Both the position numbers and the translations under genes were made by a program. The notes beneath the pieces are model-generated. The model was not told the origin of the DNA. It made no database searches and worked only from the letters and a program-made list of their open reading frames with translations. A stretch of DNA of 64,000 bases from Anseranas semipalmata. Lineage: Eukaryota; Chordata; Aves; Anseriformes; Anseranatidae. The stretch lies in NCBI GenBank assembly GCA_013399115.1, contig VXAA01006032.1, positions 2,446 through 66,445 on the forward strand, written 5' to 3'. Positions within the stretch are counted from its first letter, which is position 1; the number at the start of each line of letters is the position of its first letter. Shown here piece after piece: positions 12,620 to 26,324 of this stretch.

Positions 12620-13485
12620 GGCCAGTTCAATGTTTTTGTAAATGATCTGGACACAGGACTCAAATGCATACTAAGTGTTTGCAGATGATACTGAATTAGG
12701 AGAAGCTGTTGACTTCCTCAAGGGTGGAGAGGCCTTGCAGAGAGATCTTGACAGACAAGAGGGCTCGGCAATCACCAGTCACATGAAGTTTAACAAGAGC
12801 AAATGCCGGATTCTGCATCTGGGATGGGGCAATCCTGGATATATGTACAGATGGGGGAACGAGCGGATGGAGAGCAGCCCTGTGGGAAGGGATCTGGGGG
12901 TTCTGGTTGATGGCAAGTTGAATATGAGTCAACAGTGTGCAGCCAAAAGGGCCGACTCCATTCTGGGGTGCATCAGGTACAGCACTGCTAGCCGGTCAAG
13001 GGAAGTTATTGTCCTGCTCAACTCTGCACTGGTGCTGTGTGCAGTTTTGACTGCCACAATATAAGAAGGATATAAAACTATTAAAGCGTACCCAAAGGAG
13101 GACAACAAAGATACCGAAGGGTGTAGAGGGCAGGACATATGAGAAGATGAGACTGAAAGGAGACCCCATGGAGGCCTACAGCTTCCTCACAAGGGGGAGT
13201 GGAGGGAGAGGTACAGATCTCTTCTCCCTGGTGACCCAAGGGAATGGTTTGAAGCTGCAACAGGGGAGATTCAGGTTGGATATTAGGAAAAGGTTCTTCA
13301 CTGAGGGGTGGTCAGGCTCTCCAGGGAAGTGGTCAGGGCACCAAGCCTGCTGGAGTTCAAGAAGCTTTTGGACAACACTCTCAGACTTTGGTTTGATTTT
13401 TAAGTAGTCCTGTGTGGAGCCAGAAGTTGGACTCAATGATCCTTGTGGGTCCCTTAGAACTCAGGAAATTCTACGATTTTATGAC
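12620..13485 (+). mobile_element. CR1 LINE fragment, 5'-truncated, diverged
   Basis: The fragment starts inside the reverse transcriptase (VFVNDLDTG), with a frameshift just before an intact FADD catalytic motif near 12678-12689. It continues with HMKFNKSKCRILHLGWGNP, DLGVLVDGKLNMSQQC and SREVIVLLNSALV. The segment that should read [10 protein letters not shown] is missing and a stop follows near 13062. The tail matches the CR1 end (DIRKRFF) and the element finishes near 13485 in an imperfect ATTCTACGATTTTATGA repeat. Divergence is higher than in the other copies, so it is probably an older insertion. Confidence 0.85.
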
Positions 13486-14698
13486 TCCATTAATATAGGT
13501 ATAATAAAAACATAATACTTGGTCTTTCATTACTGTTGCATGAGGTTGACTTTTTGCTGTGTTTCTCAAGCTTTTCTATACATACAAATACAGACAGATT
13601 CTGTGGTGGTGCAGAGGCTACATTTTTATTCTGAAAAAATTGAAAAACGCTTTCTGAGAAAGTATGTCTGTATTTGCAAAGGCTGAATTTTTGCTCAGTA
13701 TGTTGGCATTGCACATACATGGTTTTAAGTGAAAGTCTTTGAAAGTTTTCCATCCCTTCTTCTTACTCTTTTTCTGCTTAGCAAACAGTCTCTTCAAGGC
13801 AAACAGACATCCTGAAGCAATTAACACATCTGAACAGCATTACCTAATGTCTCATCACATTTCTATCTAGATAAAAACATCAAAATGAGTGTAGCTGAGG
13901 GCCTCCACTTCTGGGAGATCTAGTCAAGGGGAAGACAGTCTTTCACAAAGGTATGAAAGGATATGGTGCTGCACCAGTAAGATTTGACCAGGGATTCAGG
14001 TAGAAACCACCTTGGATGCAGTATTCCACACAGCTTCTCATCTCTTTTTGAACTGTTTGTTTAGACAGCAGCTGTTGAAGTGGGTGGAGTGCGTTGCATG
14101 AAGTACGTCTGCATGCAAGAAAGCGTGCAGTTCTGTCAAGCCTTATTTGCAAGGTGAAGTGAGTTGACATACTTTTTTCTGTCTTCATTGCCAGCAAGTA
14201 TGTACTATGCAGAATCTTACCATTACCAGTTACAGTTATTTGACACAGCACCACACAGCATGCGTGATAAGCATTAACAGTAGGGTATTTGAAAGAGCAC
14301 GAAACTTCAGAAATCCCCCTATGACATTTTCCTTCTATAGGCACCTGTTGGTACTGTGTTAGAAGCACATTGAGAACAGAACTGTTCAAAAAAATTGTAG
14401 AATTGAAACCCATCTCCACTGGAAAACATTGTTTAATGAAGAGCTTTTTTCATAAAACATGTTTTGATTTTAATGAAATATCTTAGTTCAACTTTTATAG
14501 AGTGAGGAATTTCCAACTGCTGTTATTAAATGACTTTTTCTTTCAAAATGCAATTTATATTAAAGGGTTTTTATAAATAGAATAATTCAAAACAAAATAT
14601 TTTAAGTTGTTGACGTAAAACTTATGATTCACAGTAATTAAAAACACTTTTGAAAACAAACGCTTTAGCTTTTCATCCTAATTTGGGACATATCTCCC

Positions 14699-14737
14699 TC
14701 TTCTTTTTTTTTTTTTTTTTTCTTTTCTTTCTTTTCC
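14699..14737. repeat. T-rich tract
   Basis: A run of 18 T followed by TTTTC repeats. Confidence 0.8.
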
Positions 14738-16542
14738 TGAAATGCTATGTTTTTCATTGGAGAAAACAAAAATCACTTTTTGCTCTTCTTAACCTTTAAA
14801 TGCCTGTGATGCTTAACTTTCCATTGGCACCTCTTCAGAACAGATCTTTTGACCACTTGCTTAGACTGAAATTGACTATTTGGTCCAACTTTGTTCTTCT
14901 CATTTTGATCTCATCCAGCTTACAGGAGAAGACAGGTAGTAGTTTTGCTACCATCATGAAGATTCATTGTAACAAAGACTTTGGAAACGAGGAAAACAGT
15001 TTATAGAAAACCATGTCAAAATACCATCCCTATCAGAGAGAGATTCCAGTCTAAGAGGAATGCTTGAAGAGAGCAGGTGGATGGAGATGTGAAAAGGCAT
15101 AATGAGAATAAACAGCAGTAGAATGTTCGTGTGTCATAGTGCAATAAATGATTCTGTGGTTCTGTGAATAGAGTAGGAATAATGGACTAAAGAGAGAGCA
15201 AAGACAGAGACCTTTGCAAAGAAAGGCAGAAGATGATGTCACAAAAAGAAGCAGCATTTGGTAAGGAAAAGTGAGAGGAATGCTGGATGTTCTTTAAGGT
15301 GAGGCCTCATAGCATGTATGAAGAAATATTACCAGAAGAAGAATGCCAAGAAAGGGATGAGGTAGACGAAGTTATCAGTAGGTTCTCTGAGAGGCATCAC
15401 TGCATGGATACCTGCTTATAACTCTAGAGAAGTCTTCATGTGAAAGGAAGGGCAGAGGAAGTATCTGCAGTTGTGTTCTCCCTATAAAGAATAAGGAAAG
15501 AATGGAAAAATTTGGACTCCAGAAATTCTGTGATAATGGTGCCTTATGGTTTCTGGGTTATTTCTAGAGTAGCAGAAATCCACAGGGTTTGAAATCATGA
15601 CTGAGCTTCTTTTGTAATTGCTGGGAAATATACTACCCACTCATTGTCCCCTGAGGACATTCTAGATTCAAAGGCTGGCAATGCATACTGAATAGCATCT
15701 CTGAATAACTTGTTATGCATGTAGAATAGCCACCTGGCACTCCTGGAGGTACTGACAATAGGATAATTCAGCAAAAGAGAAAGGGGTAGGTGTGGGTGGT
15801 GTTCATGTACTTTCTCTGAAGAGCATCTACCTTAGATGTGTCAGTTTCCATTTTTCAGGGTAGTAGTAGGAAAGTGGGAGTTGAAATACTTTGGTGGGCC
15901 TCTGGAGTCCCCAGAGTGCTATGTTCCCTTGAAAGTTTGAGTTCACTGAGCTCACTAGTCTCTTTTTGAACCTGTAAGAGCAATATCACTTCCAAACCTT
16001 TATAAAAAATATTTCAGGGTTCAGTTGACCAACCACATACAGGCCATGCCTGGTAGGATTAGCACAGTGCTAGTTTTCACCTTCTTTAGAATAACAGAAC
16101 AAATGGTTCATTTTTTGAGCAAACAAGCAAACTGTTTTCCTTTGTTGATGAAGCTCATCTGCGGTGAAATAAATATTAGACATAAATCCCAATAGAAGAG
16201 AATACATCTTTTCTTAATGACCCTGCACATTTAGTCAAATTACTTAAAAGGTTCCAGATGCTTAACCTGTTACTAATTTGTTCATTCTTAGTTGGACTTA
16301 AATGAAATTTCTTTATTACTGAAGGAATGATTCCATCCTAGTATTCACATGCATATATATTCTTGGATCTGTTATAATCCTATAGGTTCAGCTAGACATT
16401 TCTATAAACATCTAAAAAATTTCATTGATACATTTTAAGCAATAGGTGATGCATTTCTAGTACATCCATCTATTTGCAGTTAATGAATTTTGCACAGTGC
16501 CAATCCCATGAGCTATGTAAAATGATAGTACCATAACTGAAC

Positions 16543-16569
<27 letters not shown>
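16543..16569. repeat. Poly(A) tract of 27
   Basis: An uninterrupted A run. I found no retrogene body or target duplication next to it. Confidence 0.85.
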
Positions 16570-16574
<5 letters not shown>

Positions 16575-18537
16575 AAGCAAGGGGGCATGGATTATGTATC
16601 TCCTCAGGACCTGAAGGAACTTTACTTATTTGCAGTAGTGGATTTAGCTTTAGTTATCAGTCTTGGGGAAAGGATGCATTATCTTGTATAAAGGGACCAG
16701 AGAACAAGCTCCCAAAGTCAGAAGAAATACATTTCCAACATGAAACCATAGCTCACTAATTAAACTAACTGACTCATGAGTGTATGACAGCATGTGTATT
16801 CAGTTTGTGAAGGTTAAAGGTTTGTGCTCATAAACCCTCAAGGTGAGCATCATCTCCTTTAGCGGCTCTCTCTGGTTCCTGAAGAGTCATGAGCTAGTGA
16901 AAAACTATAGAATTAAAGGAGAATTCGGCTCCCTCAGAAGGAAAAGATGGAGGGGAAGCTTATTCAGCAAACACAGCTCTTTAAGGAGGAGTTGATGGCA
17001 AGATATCAGACATGTCCTTTACTCCCTCCTTGATGCCAGATAACAAATTTTTGTGAGCTTGCTGATTTGGATAGACTGTAGTTTATTAGGCTGATATTAT
17101 TAGCTCTGAAGTTTATGTTTATCAAGTTTATGTTTAAGACATGGAGCTCTGAGGCCTCTGAGCAATCATTTCATTGTTGGAGTAGTGTCTACGTTACAAG
17201 ACTTTGTAGACTTAGAACTTCTGTTTTTTGGCCTAATATGGAGCAACAGGATCCCTTAGATCAGGTTGGTTCAGAAACTCAGCTTATTTGAAGGTATATT
17301 TGCTGGCCTATAAGATCCACAGGTCATCTCTTCTTGTTTTCTCTGTTGGTGTCAAGCACACAAGTTATATATCTGTTGGCTCAGGAAGCCACACTTCCCA
17401 TATAGAGGTCAAGGGGCAGGGCATTGTTGTGTTTTCTACTCACATCATGTGAAGATAGATTTCCCTGGGAATGTATTGGTTAGCAGCTCTGTTGCGTTGC
17501 CCTGACACAGGCAAGTGAACCTAGCTTTGTGAGGTATTGGCTCTGCAAGTCTCTCAAGCTCCTTGGCTTCATGCCAGAGCTCTGACTGCTGTGAAGACAC
17601 TGGTCTGGTTTATCTAATTTTCCTGGTTATATTCTGGGTATAGATTTCTGTGAGGTAATCATCATATAATAAATACCATCTTTCACTTAATAAGGAGCAT
17701 CTCTTCAGTGGACACTGTTCCCCTGAAATGGTCCTAAAATTGGTGTGTTTGCTCACATTAGTTAAGATGTGTGTGTGGATACATGATGAAAGAACCACTT
17801 ATGTGTGACAGTACCTCTATGTGCTGGTAACTACTTCAATTTTTAATTTGTCTTACTGGTAATTTGAGGAAAAAAAATGATTTATGAGCATTTGGTATTT
17901 TTCTGAAGAACAAGAAAAAGAAATAGAAAAATTTTGGAGTAGTTTAGCTAAGACCACAAAGTTCATAGGCATCGCAGAAAAAAAAAATGAAGCAATTAAG
18001 TTTAGAACACAACCCAAGAAGACATCTAGTTCCCCCACTGCGCTTGAAAGCAGGACCATCTATACCCCGTGTCACATTTGCCAGATGTTTCTTTAACCTG
18101 TTTTTAAAAATCTTCAGTGATGAAAATGCCAGTAATGAAGATGAGAACTGGTCCTGGGCCCTACCTATGCCTGTTTGAAGGACTGAAGGATTTATTATTA
18201 AAAGGATTTTCTTGATGTTCAGTCTAAATCTTTCTGGTAGTAATTTAATCCTCCACTTACTTTTTTACCCATATGAGCAATAAACAGTTAATTTATTTTA
18301 AAATACTTTTTTGTTTTAATTTTGATAAAATCTGATTTTGACTCCTGCAATATATCTGTAACAACTGATTGAAACAGAACAAATAGAAAGCATATGGAAA
18401 AGTATACAGCATTGAATTCAACACTGCGAATAATGGAGAATTCCCTAATATTTTTAGATCACAAATATCTTTTTTCCTCCTTCCCTTGTCTCTGCAGGTG
18501 TATCAGTGAACAATGCATGGTCTATCAAGGGTAAAAA

Positions 18538-18556
18538 ACAACAACAACAACAACAA
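18538..18556. repeat. (CAA)n microsatellite
   Basis: About six ACA units ending in an A run. Confidence 0.75.
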
Positions 18557-21435
18557 AAAATATGCCCTTTGACTTTTGAAAGAGGCTAGACTTGTAGAAT
18601 GAAACAGTAATCTAAGGTCTCTACACAGTTCTCTCTCCCCCCATACTACCTTTGCTCCCATTAACTCATGACTGAATGAAAAGTTCAGAGACTCACTATA
18701 CTGCACAATGGGACGATTTGGGAAGATTGTTCATTGTGCTACTACTTTATCTTATTGGGGAACACGACTGTTATGTGTGTGTATGTATATGATGGTAACA
18801 TGAAGCTTCTACATTTCTGTGGAGGCCTGTCAGAGGTCTGGTTGCCCAAATCATAGGCCATTTAACTCAAACTTCATCAAAAGACAAACCAGCAATGTAG
18901 GTGGCCTAGGCTGTATCTGTCACCTTCATTTCAGCCACATACCATATGCTAGTCAGAGCAATGGGACGTGTAATAGAATCCTTTATATCAGATTTGTGTC
19001 AACAGAGGATTCCCAACAAATCCCTGCAATTTTCTGTTGGAAAGACTCTACCTTGAAAATCTTCCAGCAGTCTAGTGCAAAGTAGTTGCAGCAAATGAGA
19101 GGATCAGTCTGCATATTTCTGGGAACTTTGAGGAAATGCTACATCGATGACTTCACACTGACAGCTGTTTTCCAGAAGAAGCTCTTTTTCTTAACTTTTG
19201 CTGAAATTTGGTTATACCATGGGACATAAATGCAAGACTCCACATCACTGTAAATGGGATCCCATTTTGGGATCTTTGGGATGTAGCTGGGACAGTGTCA
19301 AGACAGGAAATGATGTAGGTGAACAATGCCTACGTAGCAACGCTACATTCGTCTATGCTCTGTAGTAGGATCTCTGAGTCTTTTGCACAGGCCAGTGACA
19401 CCCCAAGATGAAAAAGACATGTCAGACTAAAACTGCAGAAGGTGCAAGGCGAAAAAATGCTGCATGAGAGGCCTGAAAGCATCTCTGCCTCCCTTGTAGC
19501 CTTGCCTCTGATAGAAAGGTGTCTATTTCTCCTAAATATTCCTGTCCCTGTACCCACAGCTTAGCTAAACAATCAAGTTTATGAATAACAGACTTTTGTC
19601 CACTTTCTGTAACAACATATAAAGTTCAGAAAATCTGCAGCTTGGTATGGGGACTTTGAGCAGGTGTCTGAAGGGAAAAAGAGTGTCCCAAATCACCCTA
19701 TTAGACTCAAGACTCTTTCCAGTGGTGCTCTCAGTGGCCTCATATCCAGCTTAGGGATCCCTTCTCTAGGTCTAGAAATAACACAGGTAGGATCAGCTCA
19801 GGTCTGTCCTCACCTGATTAGTATTTGTGTGCCCATACTTCTCTTGCTCTCTCCCATGTGTAAACAACTGCCCTAAACTCAGCCTGGTCCCTTGCCATAG
19901 ATGAATGCCAGATTTTTTTTTAAGCCGATATATTAGAGTCCTGATTTTTTGCATGCCACTTACTTAGTTCACTCTGTGGATTTCAAGTATCTTGAATTTA
20001 CTCCCATGCAGATTGTGCATGCTTTAAACCATTATTCTCTTCCCTACCTGTGAGTGTGACACATGTATACATGACCACCATTTCTGTTCTCTCTAGATTC
20101 ATTTTCAGGCTGTAACCCATTGTTCTCCAAGAATTTAACAACACTTTTTCTCTGCTGAGCATTATTGCCATTTCTAATTATTTTCCTAGTTATTTTGGCA
20201 TTAATTTGTCCTACTCAAATCTCTTTCTATTTCATGCTTTTATTTGTAACTTCTCAACAGCCCAGTATTTAAGTCTCCATCCTCTTCATTATTCACAACA
20301 TCTCCTAATTTAGTATCATGTGCAAATTCAATTGACATAACTTTCAGAATTTTTATTATGTTAAATATAGGACAAACTGTGTGCTGATCTCTGACTAGAT
20401 ACTACATTCCAGTTTCATGCATAGATTGTCACTGCTTCCAACTCTTTCATTTTTTCAGGTGTGGGACTACATTTACACAACAAATTTACTTTGTTGATGC
20501 ACCTACTCCATTTTTGTTAATGATAGGAAAGAATCAGACAAGCATTTTCAAGAGAATCAAATGTTAAACATTGTTTTCCACATTTTCCAATATTGCCTAC
20601 TTGCTTTATATTGAATGGGACTGAGGCATTTCAAGGCATCTTTCAATAGATCCACATTTTACAGCCAACTACAAACAAAACTATTTCTTAAAAAATAATG
20701 CAAATGATCTGGGATGCTGGTAGGAAGTAGCTTTGTAGAGATTTTAATGTGTTTTCTATCCATTTTTAGCACATATGTACCACTTGAGAAATACTACGTA
20801 TTTCAGTCTAGTATATAGGTAGTTGTTATTTTCCTGTTTGGAAATCAGGAGGAATTTGGGATTAGAGCGCTAGGATCTTTTGCTCTCCATCTTATATTTA
20901 GATCTAGAAGATTTTCTAACAACCTTGTATGAAGTTGTTGGTGGCTTAGTGGGAAGCAGTTAAGATGTGCTTGTCAATCAACATAGGCCTGATATCTCCA
21001 CTCCCTTGTCTTGTAAAAAACAAAAAAATCAAGTGACCAAGCATTGTGATTTGGTAGTTTGAAACTCCAGCTTTGGGAACACTGGGAAGTATTGTACTTC
21101 ATGAGAAATGACTGCTGATTTTATGTCAGAAATGTATATAATTTACAAAAATAATTTTATTGTTGAATTTACATTTTGGAAAAATGAAAATAGATACCAA
21201 AACTGATGGCTCTAATTCCCTGAAGTCACAGCCCTCAAAAATCTAAAGATAATGCTATTAGTACAAGAACGTATGTCTCTCATTACTTTTCCAGCTCCAT
21301 TAATCTCTGATTTCTGCCTTTGCCTTCTAGTGTTTCATTGACATCTCCTTCTTACTAGTCTATACTCTTCCACCTGGTATAGGGTTTTGGGGAGGAGGTT
21401 ATGTGTGTGTGTTGGAGAATACAGAGGTTTTCATT

Positions 21436-21521
21436 ACAGCTTATATTTCATTTATTCAGCTATTCATTTATTTACAGCTTATATTTCATTTATTCATTAC
21501 AGCTTATATTCATTACTTATG
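21436..21521. repeat. Irregular tandem repeat of a 20-odd-bp unit
   Basis: ACAGCTTATATTTCATTTAT begins at 21436 and 21474, and a shorter version (ACAGCTTATATTCATTA) begins at 21499. The spacing is 38 and then 25 bp, so the array grew unevenly. Confidence 0.7.
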
Positions 21522-24500
21522 ATAGACTTTCTCTGTAATCAGCCAACAGAAATACTCTCCTAGTCACAGGCTCAAAAGAAGAGTCTTGTTGGACTCTTTG
21601 ACTTTGGAAGTGCCTCTTTCTGCACTGACTGCTGAAGTAACAATTAGTCCCACTATACTGAAGCTAGGCTCTGTGAGTACCTTCTTCATTCATCTTGCTT
21701 CAACCTGTGTAACACATCTGCTGTCTCTGTTTCCCACCTCCCAGCACTTGCTCATTTTGTGTGCTCACAGCAAGGTAATGCATATCTAATATAGAGATAA
21801 GGCAGAAACAGAACACTGATAAATTTCACTGTCCATCTTTGAACAGTCAGGTAAAAAGTACAGGGGCAGGTCTCCTGTACATCTGAAATGTTTCCATTTT
21901 GGAGCAACCTTTGACAGAACTAAAGGTTGCTTTAATCTTGTTCCCCTCCCCATCCTACCAGCTCTCCATTTGTTGACTACACAGAACTCTTCTCTGCATG
22001 TTGTCCATATATTATTGTCAAAAGTTTGGCTTTATAGATTGAGTTCTGCAGTGAAGTGTCAATTTTTATAGCATATTCAAATGTTAGAATATAAACATCA
22101 TTAACATTTTACAGCTGGTAATAAAAGCTTTGGAGTCGGGGAAAGAATCTAGCATAACCACATCCCCTTTTGGTTCTTTCCCTTCTTCTTGAATGTTTCA
22201 TTACTGACTTATAAATCTTACTGAAGTTTACACCACTTCACTCTCTTCTGCTCTTGGTGTGATCATTCACAGTTTGTGTAAGCTAAATTTGAAATTACAA
22301 CCAAAGAAAAATGGTAATGTTTCATATGCCTTTTTCTCCCACTTTCTGCTGAGATAAATGACTTCACGTGGTATAAGATGACGTAGAATCTGTTCTTAAA
22401 TGTGCAGTGCTAAAACCTTGGGGTGAGATTTTGCTCTGCTGAAGTCACTGGGAGTTTTGCGAAATCATTCGATTTCCTGGGAACAAGAATTTCAGACTAG
22501 ATCCTTCAATCTGTTCTTATATACCTCAGGACACTGGCCCAGAGTTGGGCCAGACTAACTTACAGGAATCAAAGAAAAGACATCTTTCCTCAGAGTCTAG
22601 CACTAAAAGCATCTCATCCAGAACTGAAATCATATGCTCAGTTACATTTTTTAATTGTGTTCCCTTCACATTAAGGGAACTAATACATGCAGTTTAGTGA
22701 AGTAACAAGACTATTAAATTTTGCTAAGATACTCCCGCATAAAGAATTGTAATTTGAGCTTTGCAAATTGCAAAATTGCCAACTGGCTTAGTTCCATAGG
22801 GCCCACGTTGCTTATATTACAGTGTATAATGGTGATGAATGAGTGATTTTACAGATAAAATTCAGGTAAACTGTTATCTGTCTCAGGCAAATAGACTTGA
22901 GGTTACAGAAGATAACATAATTTTGGACTTTTTTAGATTCTAGAGAGAGATACCTGAAATAGTTAGGTATCTGATTGTATTACTGATACCTTCTAAAAGG
23001 ACCTTCACAGAGAAGATACTCCTATACTTAAAATAATTTTACAAAGAGAGACTGTTTTAAAATCACTGTTGGTATTAAAATGGTAATTATTTATGCAAAC
23101 TAATACAAGGTTGTTTTTATACTGAAAAATTACACCAGATAAATTGTTCTAAAATGTGCTGCATATTATTCCAATAACTTCTCTCTCAGGTGTTCACAGT
23201 TTACATAAGAAGGTGTGAACCTGTGATTGAACATTAGAGTAATGGATTTCAGGGTACCAAGTGGTTGCAAATCCATTTAATTCCAGGACAAAGTAAAGTA
23301 GTGAGTATTGCTGATAAATAATTTTCTCTAAAACCACTTACCTTGTTCACCCTTTGTTTAATGTGCCTGATAGGACCATTTCTAGTCAATATCAAAATAA
23401 ATTAGATCAACCTAATTACGTAAATTAAGGTAGACACGTCTGTCTCAGAATCTGTCTTCCTTATGCATGATTATGTCTGTGACTATATTTATGTAAGAAT
23501 ATTTTAAAACCATGTGTAGCATTTCATTACCTTCTTTGAGAAAGTTCAGGAATCCCACTAAAAAAAATTGAGCAGGGGACAGAATATCCCATCATGCCAT
23601 GAAGTGAATTTGTGGCATTTCACTGCCATCTTCCCTACTCTGATAGACTTGTGTACCATTGCCAGCCAGTTGTTTTGGAAATCTCACCAGATGTCTAAGT
23701 GTATTTGTACATCTGGCCCTTTGCCTTCTCTGGATCAGACACGTTATGATTTATTAATCATCTTTGAAGAGCATTGATAAACAATGGATATTTATGACTA
23801 CAGATGTAACTATATTGTTTGTGTAAATTACAGTGTTTTTCTGTTAATGTTCTGAATGGCTTCAAGTTTACATAAATAATTCATTCTTGTAAAGCCATAT
23901 GTTAAACTGTCATTGTAAAAAAAAAAAAGTGCTGCCACTTCTCACTAAAACCATATGTAAATGTCAAGAAGTTGATTTTAAACACTGATATAAAGTAATT
24001 ATATGACCTTACTGCCATTTACACAATAATGATCACAATATGCTACAATGTACTAGAAACATTAAGATGACTATCAAAGGCAAAGTAAATTTTAAATACA
24101 GCACTGCAAGGAACCATTTTTATTTCTGAATAAAGTAGAATGAATTAAATTAACCAAGTTTAGCCTTACAAACTTAAATCAGTGACAGCAGACCTTCAGC
24201 CTTTTGTCATTACTTCTAAGTGAATGAAAAAGCTTGAAATACTTCCCTGAAACTACTCGAAGGTGCACTGATTTCTTATCTTTGAAATTAAGGTAGAATT
24301 TTTAGTAACGTTGCCATATGGGTATGCAATTTAGAGGTCTTCTGACCCTACATGTCTACATATCCTACAGCTAATAGGTATCTCCTGATGTAGCCTAGGT
24401 ACATGCTATTGCTGCAGAGGGAAAATCAATAAGAGATCTAGTTGGCATGTTGCAGTTTACCCTTATTCCAGAAGAACTATCATGGTTGGGCAAATGGCCA

Positions 24501-24623
24501 CATTCATCAAACCTTGGAGTAGAACATTGATAATATATTTCATCTATGAACTGTAGCTCATATTTTAGTTCTAAATTAATAATCAGAGCTAGTTTTTATC
24601 CAGGTATTCATTGCATGCATGTG

Positions 24624-24705
24624 GTATATATTTGGATGTATATATACACATGCACACACACATATATTTATGTATGTATGTGTCTCTCTATATATGTATA
24701 CACAC
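24624..24705. repeat. TA/CA/TATG microsatellite cluster
   Basis: Alternating TATATA, CACACA and TATGTATG runs. Confidence 0.75.
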
Positions 24706-26324
24706 TACTTGGCATTTTTGAGACCGTTCAGAAGAAGGTTGTTAAGACTGGCAAGAACTAGAAAGTATTTGGATTAGCTGATCCTTTCCTCCATTCTGCC
24801 AATGCCTTTGCAGTGTTGACAGAGAAAAGGCTGGTGTGTTCTTTTCCATCAGGCTTCTTTGTGCTCTGTGACTGGAACTATGACCCTCACCTACCATTGT
24901 AACCATCACATCATATGTCTGTTCCTGTGGAAGGGATATACATGTAAATATCTTGAGGCACAGTACCTTGGTTTCTCACACATCCTTTCATAAGACTTGC
25001 TATGTGTAAAGCCATGTGAACGGCAAATGTCAGGGCAGGTCTGTAGCCTGTGGGAGATTTGTTTCCAATCACATTGTAGGGGAAAAAACACAGCTGTGGG
25101 CTTGACTGATTGATTCCATTTTGACTGAGTGGCCTAATCCAGCAGAAAAGCCAAGAGGTGCCCTGATCACCATCTGTAAGAACCTACAGCCAAACCCCAA
25201 AATCTGCCAGTAGATGCTCTTAACTGACAAAGTTGCAGCTAAATGCCAAGATTGGAAGATGAAGATAAGCAAATTCAGCCTGGAAATAAGCCATACATTT
25301 TCAGCAGCAAGGATAATTAGCATTTGGAATGACCTAATAAGGCTTGTAACTGACTGTTCGTCACAGAAATGTTCAAGTTGTAATTAGAGGTTTCTCTAAG
25401 AAGAAGGTTAGTTAAACCACATTTATTAGCCTTATAGCAAAAATTATCTGAAGGATGTTCTGTGGTTATAAAGGAGACCAAGACTAGATGTTTAATAATA
25501 ACCTTGCTTAGTCTTAAATTCCATTAATTTCCATGATCCTGGTACTGAGCCTTGCACATTTCTCTTAGCTCACTCTTCTACACTGTTACCGCACATAATT
25601 TAGAATGTGTCCACTAAGCTCCACTGAAAGCTGTCAGAGTGTTTGTGCTATTCTGCATGTTTCAAAGACACAAAAAGTTTTTAATTAAAAATCTTGCAGT
25701 CCTTCAGCTGACTCAAAATAAGTTCATTTTCCATGTGCAAGTCTGACAGACAACACTACTCAAAACCAGCTATCTTTACTGCTAAAATGCCCTTACTGCT
25801 TTCTAGATTAGAATAGAAAATGTTCTTGTCTTCTTTAACAGGCCTTAAATCAAAAACAAAATGGGACTGTGAAGGTAAAACTTCTAGGGCCAGCTTCAGA
25901 CTGGGATAGGCATTGGCGTTGGCATATAGTCAGAGCATCAGCAGTTTTATCTTTCCTCTCAGAAGTGTGGGGGCCCTAATACAGGATAGAACAACCCCGG
26001 GAATTTTTCTGGTTTCTTCCAAGCAGTTGCCACCGTGGCCCACTGCAAGATCCCAGAAATGCCGGTGTGCCTTAATTGTGCCTCCTTTTGTGTTGTCACC
26101 CTGCCATGTACTGTTTTCCAAAACTGCCTGCACTGCATGCTTTTTCTGGATCTTAGCTTCTTTTAACCTCAACACCTCTGAAGTATCCCTTTCTCCTTGC
26201 CTTCATCTTATTTTATGTCCAAAATAAAATTACAGGGATGCTTTATTTCAGAAGAAGCTCATTTCATTCCTTGTCTTGAGCCTTCAATACACATGTAGTA
26301 TTTTGGGCGTTACTCAAATACGGA

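Larger units (their letters stand above)
13486..26324. other. Long non-coding stretch, probably ANO2 intron
   Basis: About 12.8 kb of AT-rich sequence with simple repeats and no recognised exon or mobile element. The longest unexplained open frame is 158 codons at 13943-14419 on the - strand; its protein is Cys- and Ser-rich with no motif I know. A 104-codon frame at 25913-26227 is likewise unrecognised. Both lengths are within what chance gives over both strands. Confidence 0.5.

Noticed and set aside
16543..16569. Poly(A) run as the tail of a processed retrogene
   Set aside because: No coding-like body upstream, no poly(A) signal at the right distance and no flanking duplication.
17884..18096. 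Frame with EEQEKEIEKFW as a possible ANO2 linker exon
   Set aside because: Superficially acidic and Lys-rich, but without the anoctamin EYE-KV pattern and without fitting splice sites.
19081..19140. AYFWEL-like translation as the anoctamin YFWDL exon
   Set aside because: A TGA stop follows at once and neighbouring residues do not fit the family.
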